DNA from: Mucilaginibacter sp. SJ
GTDB lineage: Bacteria > Bacteroidota > Bacteroidia > Sphingobacteriales > Sphingobacteriaceae
Assembly: GCF_028993635.1 (NCBI RefSeq)
Contig: NZ_CP118631.1
Span: 620,001-684,000, forward strand
Direction of reading: 5' to 3'
DNA length: 64,000 nt
Position numbers and translations under genes: made by a program. The notes beneath the pieces are model-generated. The model made no database searches and was not told where the DNA came from. It saw only the letters and a list, made by a program, of their open reading frames with translations. Of the stretch, positions 16,310 through 23,927 are shown in pieces (positions within the stretch are counted from its first letter, which is position 1; every line of letters begins with the position of its first letter).

Positions 16310-17471
16310 GACCTATTTCCAGGAGAATAAGAGGCCTGAACTGACCTATCACAACCTGGAGCACACTATCTACGTGGTCAAGGCAGCGGAAAAGATCGCG
16401 GCCTACAACCATTTGTCAGAGGATGATATTTTTATTTTATTAACGGCTGCCTGGTTCCATGATATCGGTTATGTACATGGCAAGGAAGAGCATGAGGAAA
16501 CCGGGATCAAGATAGCGCGTACCTACCTTGAAGAACAGGGAATGGAGGAATCGCAGCTCAGCAAGATCCTTTCCCTGATCAGGATCACCCAGCGGAAAGA
16601 AATACCTTCGGACCTGCTGGAGCAGATCATTCTCGACGCGGACACCTTTCACCTGGGCAAAAAGTCCTTCCTGAAAAAAAGCGAATTGTTGCGTAAAGAA
16701 ACCGAACTGGACTGCAAAAAACTGATCCCGAGGAATGACTGGTACAAAGAGACCATCGGGTTCATGGAACACCATCAATTTTATACGATCTACAGCAATA
16801 CGCTGCTGGCCGATCAGAAATCAGAGAACCTTTACCACCTGAAGGCCCTTACGGTACAGTATGACCACAATGCATCGCTGACCCCGGCAAACATGCTGAC
16901 GAAAAGCACCGAGCGGGCGGAAAAATCGATCGATACCGCGTTTCGGATCGCTTCGCAGAATAACCAGCGCCTGAGCAGCCTTGCCGATAACAAGGCACAC
17001 ATACTGATCACGGTCAATTCTATCATCCTGTCTGCGATCATCAGCCTTGTGCTGCGTAAACTCGCTGACAATAGTTATCTCGTTATCCCGACCTTCATTC
17101 TGCTGGCCATCAGTCTTTCAACCATGGTGCTGGCGATCATCACCACGCGGCCTACGGTCAGTAAGGGAACCTTTAGCCGCGGAGAGATCGAACAAAAGAA
17201 GATCAACCTGCTCTTTTTCGGTAATTATTTCAAAATGCTGCCCGAAGAGTATACGAGCGGCATGTGGATGATGCTGGACGATAAAGTATATATATATAAT
17301 TCCATCATGCTGGACATCTACTACCAGGGAACGGTTATCGGCCGTAAATACCATTACCTGCGGCTTGCCTACAATATTTTCATGTGGGGACTGGTGATCG
17401 CAGTGCTGGCATTTTTCATCGCCGCGATGGTGCATAACGGCGGTGCGGGAGTTATCGAAGAGCCTGCCTGA
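16266..17471 (+). CDS. HD-domain phosphohydrolase fused to a Pycsar-effector-type membrane domain
   Basis: 401 residues from ATG 16266; the ORF is open to 16155 but that extension lies inside ppk1 and has no similarity to the HD fold. Residues about 1-160 are an HD domain: YHNLEHT, AAWFHDIGY (HD pair), EEHEE and LDADTFHLG. Residues about 210-400 are the Pycsar effector (PycTM/DUF5706-like) domain, starting at the signature ADNKAHILITVNSIILSAI, with a TM pair, a cytosolic insert and a final TM. In Pycsar defence PycTM proteins are cyclic-nucleotide-gated membrane effectors; here no cyclase is adjacent and the partner gene is ppk1. A link to nucleotide or polyphosphate signalling is inference. 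Confidence 0.85.
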   Translation: MIYEKQLKKTRRYIETYFQENKRPELTYHNLEHTIYVVKAAEKIAAYNHLSEDDIFILLTAAWFHDIGYVHGKEEHEETGIKIARTYLEEQGMEESQLSKILSLIRITQRKEIPSDLLEQIILDADTFHLGKKSFLKKSELLRKETELDCKKLIPRNDWYKETIGFMEHHQFYTIYSNTLLADQKSENLYHLKALTVQYDHNASLTPANMLTKSTERAEKSIDTAFRIASQNNQRLSSLADNKAHILITVNSIILSAIISLVLRKLADNSYLVIPTFILLAISLSTMVLAIITTRPTVSKGTFSRGEIEQKKINLLFFGNYFKMLPEEYTSGMWMMLDDKVYIYNSIMLDIYYQGTVIGRKYHYLRLAYNIFMWGLVIAVLAFFIAAMVHNGGAGVIEEPA

Positions 17472-17481
17472 ATCGGGCTTT

Positions 17482-17542
17482 GATTTTAAAAGAGGATGCG
17501 GGGATATTCAAAGTTCAGGCATACCGCTATCCGATAAGTTTG
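17482..17542 (+). promoter_or_regulatory. regulon promoter, site 6 (DyP peroxidase pair)
   Basis: Distal box GATTTTAAAAG (17482-17492, perfect), 10 bp, proximal box GATATTCAAAG (17503-17513), 21 bp, TAAGTTTG (17535-17542), a perfect TAnnTTTG. ATG at 17571. Confidence 0.92.
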
Positions 17543-17570
17543 TACTGTATCAATTAAAAATATAAAAACT

Positions 17571-18089
17571 ATGGAAACGAAAGAAATCATCCAAAACGAA
17601 GCAACAGCGGAAATGATCCCGGTTACACAGCAACCGGACGGTCCCGGCCTGAGAATGGGTAAAAAGGGCGAACTGACCATGATCGGCAACCTGTTACCCG
17701 GCGGCGCGGAAAAATTCCGTGAACGTGTTGCCCAGTTCCAGGCAGAAGCCAATTATTATGAGTCAAGGGTTGGCACCGTACAGGATTTTCGCGGGCTGAT
17801 CTTCGATAACGATACACGTTTTATCCTCACGGTAGTGTATGACGGTGACTTTAAGCCATACCTTGACGATATCGCTACCCACGCCGGCCCATGGCTTGAT
17901 GCTTTAGGTACCGATGTCCTGGAAGGTTATCCGGGCATGGATTCGCCGCATGTAGGCGAATGGGTGGTCAGCCTGCTGATCCCTGCCGAGTTCTTCTGGG
18001 CGGCCAATTCACACCTCAGCGGCCGTGATGTTAAAAAAATTGAAAAGGTGGCTAAGGCCGTTGATGCACTTTTTGATGCAGCACAATAA
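17571..18089 (+). CDS. unknown protein paired with DyP peroxidase
   Basis: 172 residues, no signal peptide or membrane segment. The N-terminal 40 residues are polar and probably flexible; a globular part follows with NLLPGGAEKFRERV (about 43-56), TRFILTVVYDGDFKPYLDD (about 82-100, ferredoxin-like beta-alpha pattern) and a C-terminal helix. I do not recognise a catalytic motif. It precedes the DyP gene by 15 bp under the same promoter, and the FILTVVYDG pattern recalls the alpha+beta dimeric fold shared with DyP/chlorite-dismutase proteins, so an accessory or structural partner is plausible (inference). Confidence 0.75.
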   Translation: METKEIIQNEATAEMIPVTQQPDGPGLRMGKKGELTMIGNLLPGGAEKFRERVAQFQAEANYYESRVGTVQDFRGLIFDNDTRFILTVVYDGDFKPYLDDIATHAGPWLDALGTDVLEGYPGMDSPHVGEWVVSLLIPAEFFWAANSHLSGRDVKKIEKVAKAVDALFDAAQ

Positions 18090-18104
18090 ATAAATTAAAC
18101 CGAT

Positions 18105-19433
18105 ATGAGCGTACCATTGGATTTTGAAAATATACAGGGAACCGTACTCCGTAACAGGCCGATGCCGTACTACGGTTCCTATCTGTTATTTCGTATAGAT
18201 AACGCTCCGGAGGCAAAATCGGTCATCGCCAGCCTGTTGCCGCTGATCACTTCCGCAAAGGACTGGGAGAACCCTGCCGAACATGCCTGGATCAACGTGG
18301 TGTTTACGTATGAGGGGTTGAGGCTGCTTGGTCTGCCGCAGGAGATACTTGATGAGTTTCCGATCGAGTTCCGTCAAGGCATGGCAGCACGCAAGCACCT
18401 GCTTGGGGATGTCGGTGAAAGCGACCCGGCCCACTGGAATATGCCGCATGGCAATAACGGGTTCCATTTCGGCCTGCTGATCATGGCCGGTTCTGATGAG
18501 GTAAAGGAAGAAAAGCTGGCTATCGGGCGAAAAGCGATCGCCGGGCTGAAAAGCATTACCATGATCAACCGCCTTGATATCGGTATCCCGCCGACCATGA
18601 GGGAGCATTTCGGATATGCCGACGGATTGAGCAGGCCATTTATTGAGGGAGAAGGTGGTTCGCCGAAGCCGGGACAGGGCGAACCCGTCAAAGCCGGGGA
18701 ATTCGTCCTTGGCTACGAGAACGAACTTGGCCACATCGCGGAAGGCCCGGGACCCGAGGCCTTCTGGAAGAATGGTACCTACCTTGCGATCAGGAAACTG
18801 AAACAGCACGTTCACCGTTTCCGGGAGTTCCTTAAAGAGCAATCCACGACGCACGAAGGCCAGGAATTCGCGGCAGCGAAAATGATGGGCAGATGGCGGA
18901 GCGGTTGCCCAATGGCCTTGTCACCTGAAAAGGATAACCCGGAGCTGGCTACGGACGGTCAGCGCAATAACGCGTTCCAGTATTTCGATGACGATAAGGA
19001 AGGCGTTAAAACCCCGATGGGCAGCCATATCAGGAGGGTCAACCCAAGGGACGGCCTTAAGGACACGGCCACTAATGCAAGGCTTCACCTGCTGCTTCGC
19101 AGAGGTGCGGCTTACGGACCAATATTACCGGAAGAGGCTACTTCGGACGATAATATTGAACGCGGTATCGTCCTGGCCCTGGTCAATGCTAACCCGGGAA
19201 GGCAATTTGAATTCGTGCAGACCCAATGGGTCAATGACGGGGATTTTATCTCACAGGGTACGCGTACCGACCCGATCGTGGGCAGACGCGATGTATCGGA
19301 CGATTTCACCTATCCATCGAAACCTATCCGCAAAAAGATCAACGGACTGAAGGATTTCGCTGTGACCCGTGGTGGTGAACATGTTTTCCTGCCCGGCATC
19401 AATGGCTTACACTGGATGAAAGATAACCTTTGA
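18105..19433 (+). CDS. Dyp-type heme peroxidase
   Basis: 442 residues. Family hallmarks: ENIQGTVLR start, GYADGLSRP (the GxxDG motif with catalytic Asp, about 169-173) and GSHIRRVNPRD with the proximal heme-ligand His (about 308) and the conserved Arg cluster. Length and order match class-P/C Dyp proteins. It uses peroxide to oxidise organic substrates; no Tat or Sec signal is visible, so cytosolic unless encapsulated. Second gene of the site-6 operon and followed by a strong terminator. Confidence 0.93.
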   Translation: MSVPLDFENIQGTVLRNRPMPYYGSYLLFRIDNAPEAKSVIASLLPLITSAKDWENPAEHAWINVVFTYEGLRLLGLPQEILDEFPIEFRQGMAARKHLLGDVGESDPAHWNMPHGNNGFHFGLLIMAGSDEVKEEKLAIGRKAIAGLKSITMINRLDIGIPPTMREHFGYADGLSRPFIEGEGGSPKPGQGEPVKAGEFVLGYENELGHIAEGPGPEAFWKNGTYLAIRKLKQHVHRFREFLKEQSTTHEGQEFAAAKMMGRWRSGCPMALSPEKDNPELATDGQRNNAFQYFDDDKEGVKTPMGSHIRRVNPRDGLKDTATNARLHLLLRRGAAYGPILPEEATSDDNIERGIVLALVNANPGRQFEFVQTQWVNDGDFISQGTRTDPIVGRRDVSDDFTYPSKPIRKKINGLKDFAVTRGGEHVFLPGINGLHWMKDNL

Positions 19434-19458
19434 CCCCGGAGATCATCTTTGATAGGAA

Positions 19459-19483
19459 GGAAGTGCATGCACTTCCTTTTTTT
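19459..19483 (+). terminator. rho-independent terminator after the DyP operon
   Basis: Perfect palindrome GGAAGTGCA/TGCACTTCC (19459-19476) followed by seven T. Lies 25 bp after the DyP stop. Confidence 0.93.
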
Positions 19484-19552
19484 GTTTGGCGGCACCAGCA
19501 ACTATTTAACTTGTACGATCATAGCCGAGAACATTCCTACCTGTCACTGCGT

Positions 19553-19613
19553 GATTTTAAAAGTCTATCATTTGATTTTAAAAGACATTCACGCAGCAGA
19601 TCAAAGAAGTTTG
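19553..19613 (+). promoter_or_regulatory. regulon promoter, site 7 (efflux operon)
   Basis: Both boxes are perfect GATTTTAAAAG (19553-19563 and 19574-19584) with 10 bp between; 21 bp then GAAGTTTG (19606-19613) as -7 box. ATG at 19662. It is the clearest copy of the direct repeat in the window. Confidence 0.92.
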
Positions 19614-19661
19614 TGTCAGTGAACGGCCCGTCCGGGGCCAAGTATCAGAACAACCTCTAAA

Positions 19662-20975
19662 ATGAAAAGACTTACGATCATTACGACCATGCTGCTTTAC
19701 GCAGGCCTATCCAGGGCGCAGGACACGCTGAGTACGCGCGTACTGACGCTGAAAGAGGTAATGGAGCTTTCGGAAAAGAACAGCACCCAGCTTAAAGTGG
19801 TGGAAAAGAACACCGAACTCGCCAAACAAAAGGTAGAGATCGCCAAACTTTACCAATTGCCTGACCTGGGCGCGCAGCTCAGCCACGGGTACCTGAGTAA
19901 TACGGATATCTGGACCCCATCTTTCGATAAGCATCAGAAAGGTAAGAACCCGCACCAGTTCGCGCAGTTCACTATCCAGGCATCACAGGTGCTTTTTGCC
20001 GGTGGCAAAATCAGTAATGAGATCAAAAAGACCGATATAGAGGCACAGGTCGCATTCCTGGTACAGGAAAAGAATACACAGGACATCAAGTTCCTTGCGG
20101 CCGCCCAATATCTCGATATCTACCGGATGATCAATCTCCGCCAGGTCTACGCCAGCAACGCGAAGCTTGCCGAAGAACGATTGAAGAACATCCAGGTCAT
20201 GCGTAAACAGGGTATGGTGACCGAAAACGATGTGCTGCGGAGCAAACTGATCCTTTCAGACCTGAACCTTTCGGTTAGAAAGACCGAAAATAATATCGCC
20301 ATTCTGAACCGCCAGCTGAATATGCTGACCGGGAGGCCCGATAATGCATCCCTGCTGCCCGATAGTGCCATGCTAAAGAACTTTCCTTCCGCAGGTTCAC
20401 TGGAAGGCTGGCTTGATACAGCGTTGAACCGCAACCATGAACTAAAGATCTTGGCGAACGAGAATCGGGTGGCTGAAGCCAATGTAAAGATCGCTGGTGC
20501 TGACCGTTACCCTGCGCTGGCCGCTTTCGCGGGCAGCAACCTGCAACGTCCGTTCACCTATACTATTCCATCGGTAGATGTCTATTACAATGTGTGGCAG
20601 GCAGGCCTGACCCTGAAATACAATATATCTTCCATTTACCAGGCCCCGAGAAAGATACGCGCGGCAAAACTGGCCGCTGAACAAAGTATCCAGAAAGAAA
20701 CCTTGCAAAAACAGCAGGTAAACGTCGAGGTAAGTTCCAGATTCATTAAGTACCGGGAAGCGGACGATGAACGTCAGACCCTGGAAAGCGACCTGAAAGC
20801 GGCTGAAGAGACCTACCGGATCGTTGAAAAGAAATACTTCAACCAACTGGCCCTGCTGACCGATCTCGTGGATGCGACAAGCACCAAGATCGAGGCGGAG
20901 ATCAAGGTTTCCACCGCAAGGATCAATATGGTCTATACATACCTTCAATTACAAAAATCAGTCGGCACTTTATAA
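19662..20975 (+). CDS. TolC-family outer-membrane efflux protein
   Basis: 437 residues. Signal peptide (MKRLTIITTMLLYAGLSRAQ). The mature part has the two-fold repeated OEP pattern: LKEVMELSEKNSTQLKV helix and long coiled-coil helices around LRSKLILSDLNLSVRKTENN (described in pieces), with the second repeat from about 250. Forms the outer-membrane duct of a tripartite exporter with the two following genes. First gene of the operon; 8 bp to the next start. Confidence 0.93.
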   Translation: MKRLTIITTMLLYAGLSRAQDTLSTRVLTLKEVMELSEKNSTQLKVVEKNTELAKQKVEIAKLYQLPDLGAQLSHGYLSNTDIWTPSFDKHQKGKNPHQFAQFTIQASQVLFAGGKISNEIKKTDIEAQVAFLVQEKNTQDIKFLAAAQYLDIYRMINLRQVYASNAKLAEERLKNIQVMRKQGMVTENDVLRSKLILSDLNLSVRKTENNIAILNRQLNMLTGRPDNASLLPDSAMLKNFPSAGSLEGWLDTALNRNHELKILANENRVAEANVKIAGADRYPALAAFAGSNLQRPFTYTIPSVDVYYNVWQAGLTLKYNISSIYQAPRKIRAAKLAAEQSIQKETLQKQQVNVEVSSRFIKYREADDERQTLESDLKAAEETYRIVEKKYFNQLALLTDLVDATSTKIEAEIKVSTARINMVYTYLQLQKSVGTL

Positions 20976-20983
20976 CTATCCAT

Positions 20984-22066
20984 ATGAGCGAGAACAATAC
21001 AGCACCGGCAGGTGCACCGAACAAAAAAAGATCTATTTACGCCATCAATATTATCCTGATCGCCTTGCTGATCTCCGCGGTTATCTGGGGTATCTTAACT
21101 TATACGGGGCTGGATAGCAGCGCCTATACCAATGACGCGCAGGTAGAAGAATACATCAACCCGGTAAATTCAAGGATACCCGGTTATATCCGGGAGGTCC
21201 GTTTCCAGGAACACCAGCCGGTAAAAAAGGGCGATACGCTGGTGCTGATCGATGACCGCGAATATAAGATCGCTGTCGAACAGGCCGAAGCGGCCTATCT
21301 ATCGGCTCAGGCCGCCCGTAATGTTACCACATCGGGTGTAACTACCGTGGGCAGCAATATCGAGGTATCGGCGGCTAATCTCAAAGCCGTGGAAGCCAGG
21401 TTATGGAATGCCAAACAGCAATACCAGCGTTATACCGCGCTGCTCAGGGAAGGCGCAGCAACCCAGCAACAATTCGACCAGGTAAAGGCCGATTATGATG
21501 CGCTTGTGGCACAAACCGCGGCTTCCAGGCAACAGCGCCAGACCGCAGGCCTTTCTGCCAGGGAGGCGGGCACGAGGGTCAACGTGAATGATGCCGAGAT
21601 CAAGCGCGCCCACGCCGCCCTCGAACTGGCAAAACTTAACCTGTCCTATACGGTGATCCGTGCGCCTTATAACGGGCTTACCGGCCGCCGGTCTATACAG
21701 GAAGGACAACTGGTGCAGCCGGGACAGAACCTGCTGTCCTTCGTCAGAAATGATAATAAATGGATCGTGGCCAATTATAAAGAACGCCAGCTTTCCCGTT
21801 TGAAGATCGGGCAACTGGTCAGTTTAAAGATCGATGCGCTGGAAGACGCACAGCTGACCGGCCGGATCACGGCCATTTCAGGAGCCACAGGCTCCCGCTA
21901 CTCCGCCGTGCCTGTGGACAATTCGACAGGGAATTTTGTGAAGGTCCAGCAACGGATACCTGTGAAGATCGAATTGGTGGCCGGGAACGAGGAACAGCGA
22001 AAGCTGATCGATGAGTTGCGGGCCGGTATGAATGTGGAAGTACGCTTAGCAAAAGACCAGAACTAA
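20984..22066 (+). CDS. HlyD/EmrA-type membrane-fusion protein
   Basis: 360 residues. One N-terminal membrane anchor (IYAINIILIALLISAVIWGIL, residues about 18-38), lipoyl half-motifs around VNSRIPGYIREVRF and VIRAPYNGLTGR, a coiled-coil hairpin between them, and a C-terminal beta-barrel domain. Length and single anchor match EmrA-like adaptors. Its stop overlaps the MFS start (TAATG). Confidence 0.93.
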   Translation: MSENNTAPAGAPNKKRSIYAINIILIALLISAVIWGILTYTGLDSSAYTNDAQVEEYINPVNSRIPGYIREVRFQEHQPVKKGDTLVLIDDREYKIAVEQAEAAYLSAQAARNVTTSGVTTVGSNIEVSAANLKAVEARLWNAKQQYQRYTALLREGAATQQQFDQVKADYDALVAQTAASRQQRQTAGLSAREAGTRVNVNDAEIKRAHAALELAKLNLSYTVIRAPYNGLTGRRSIQEGQLVQPGQNLLSFVRNDNKWIVANYKERQLSRLKIGQLVSLKIDALEDAQLTGRITAISGATGSRYSAVPVDNSTGNFVKVQQRIPVKIELVAGNEEQRKLIDELRAGMNVEVRLAKDQN

Positions 22067-23571
22067 TGGAACTGTATGACCTGTTTTACAAGTGGGTGCC
22101 CGTATGGGTGAGGTTGCCGGTATTGTTCATACTCTTTTTCGTGATCCTGACGGCGAACGGGATATTCCTTGGGAACAGCGGGGATATATCGAACGATCTC
22201 GGGGTTTATTCAGAGGCGTATACCCAATCCTTTAACGCGATCTATATCGGCATGGGCCTGGGGCTTTTGTTCGACCTCCGGCTTAAAATGCGGTTCACCA
22301 GTAAAAAACTGCTGCTGTTCGGCCTTTTCTCCCTGCTGGTACTGAATATCGTTTGCGCGACCACCGGTAATACCAGCGTATTTATCATCGCCTGCCTGCT
22401 GATCGGGTTCACCAAGATGATGGCGCTTACCGAGGTCTATGTGATCTGGTTGCTGGTCTGGAGCAAGCAACTGGACACCAGCCGCATGTACCCGTTCGTG
22501 TATTTTACCGCCCTGGCCGGGTTACACTTCATGACCTGGCTGACCTCGGTACTTGCCTTTGAATATAACTGGCGTTATGCCTATATCTGTGTCCTGATCA
22601 TGGTGGCGGTCTGTATCATACTGGCGGTGGTCTTCGTTGAGGAACATCCCCTGAAAAAAAAGATCCCCTTTTACCAGGTAGACACCATCGGGCTGATCCT
22701 GCTGGCCACGGCCATGATGTTGCTGAATTACGCCTTTGTGAACGGCCGCGTAGAGGACTGGTTCAGTTCGCGGGCAATCATCGCATCTTTTTGGGGCGGC
22801 ATCGCCAGTTTTATTCTGTTCCTGATCAGGCAGCTGAATATCAAACGCCCGATATTCAACCTTGCTTTGCTCAGGCGAAGGAACCTGCGTTTCGGCCTTT
22901 TCCTTTTTGTACTGCTCGGCTTTTTTTCGGTGAGTACCTTTCAATCCTCCTTCTCCGCCGGTACCCTGCATTATGAATCCATGCGCAACATGGAACTAAA
23001 CCTTTATATGGTCCCCGGTATCCTTGCCGGCTGTGTGTTGTGCTGGTTCTGGTATTATTTCGGGCTGGATGCTGATATCCTGATCATTTCCGGTTTTTTA
23101 AGCTTCGTGGTCTATCACTGGATCATGTACCTCGGTTTCTCCAACCAGTTCGCCTTGGAGAATTTTTGGCTGCCAGCCCTGATCAAGGGCTTCGGCACAG
23201 CGCTGATCTATATCGCCGTAGGCTTATATACGAATAAGAAATTACCGCTGACACTGGTTATGACCGGTGCCGGGGCAATGATCATCGTCCGCTCCTTTAT
23301 CGGTAGCGGTATATGCGGGGCCATGTATGGTTTTTGGTATTACCAGGAACGGATCAGGCATTTTGAACAACTGGCCCTTCAGACGGACCAGTCATCCATC
23401 CCGGGTGGCCCGGCCGGCGTAAGCAATTACTTTGTCAGCCTCCAGCAACAGGCATCACTGACCGCATCTAAAGAACTGACCGGGTATATCATCCTGGGCG
23501 GGCTGGTACTTGTAGGGCTGCTGACCGTCAAATACCTCTACCAGAAACAGAAAGGCACCTTGTTCACCTAA
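22066..23571 (+). CDS. MFS drug-efflux transporter (EmrB/DHA2-like)
   Basis: 501 residues with about 14 hydrophobic segments, consistent with the DHA2 subgroup that partners EmrA-type adaptors. The second TM region carries the family loop (LGLLFDLRLKMRF). Some segments are shorter than usual, and the classical motif C is not obvious. It acts in the inner membrane, exporting an unknown toxic compound through the adaptor and TolC protein. Translationally coupled to the adaptor gene. Confidence 0.86.
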   Translation: MELYDLFYKWVPVWVRLPVLFILFFVILTANGIFLGNSGDISNDLGVYSEAYTQSFNAIYIGMGLGLLFDLRLKMRFTSKKLLLFGLFSLLVLNIVCATTGNTSVFIIACLLIGFTKMMALTEVYVIWLLVWSKQLDTSRMYPFVYFTALAGLHFMTWLTSVLAFEYNWRYAYICVLIMVAVCIILAVVFVEEHPLKKKIPFYQVDTIGLILLATAMMLLNYAFVNGRVEDWFSSRAIIASFWGGIASFILFLIRQLNIKRPIFNLALLRRRNLRFGLFLFVLLGFFSVSTFQSSFSAGTLHYESMRNMELNLYMVPGILAGCVLCWFWYYFGLDADILIISGFLSFVVYHWIMYLGFSNQFALENFWLPALIKGFGTALIYIAVGLYTNKKLPLTLVMTGAGAMIIVRSFIGSGICGAMYGFWYYQERIRHFEQLALQTDQSSIPGGPAGVSNYFVSLQQQASLTASKELTGYIILGGLVLVGLLTVKYLYQKQKGTLFT

Positions 23572-23584
23572 ATAGCAACGACCT

Positions 23585-23923
23585 ATGAACGACAAAGACA
23601 TCGAACTTAAGCTTTCAAAGGTCATCATCCTGCTGCACGAATGCGGATATGACCGGGATTTTATGATGTGCCCTGAAGATCAGCGGATCGCCGGAAGCAG
23701 TGGCGGCGAACGATTCAAGGCCTCTGAGATCGACCTGTCCCTTGTCAGTGCTTATTATCATGACCAGAGCGGTCTGTCGACGGCGATCTTTACCGTTGAT
23801 GCACCGAATGGTGAAAAGGGGATCTTGCTGGCCCGGCACAACGGCGGGAAAGACCGCTTATATGTGCAGACCCTGGCAAGCCACCTGATGATCCCACCGG
23901 GAAAACACTACCCAAAAACATAA
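23585..23923 (+). CDS. unknown small protein in the efflux operon
   Basis: 112 residues, no signal peptide, acidic. The N-terminus MNDKDIELKLSKVIILLHECGYDRDFMM is helical; the rest shows an alternating beta pattern (STAIFTVDAPNGEKGILLARH). No family recognised. It lies 13 bp after the MFS stop and 4 bp before the next gene, so it is clearly in the operon. Confidence 0.72.
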   Translation: MNDKDIELKLSKVIILLHECGYDRDFMMCPEDQRIAGSSGGERFKASEIDLSLVSAYYHDQSGLSTAIFTVDAPNGEKGILLARHNGGKDRLYVQTLASHLMIPPGKHYPKT

Positions 23924-23927
23924 GTAT

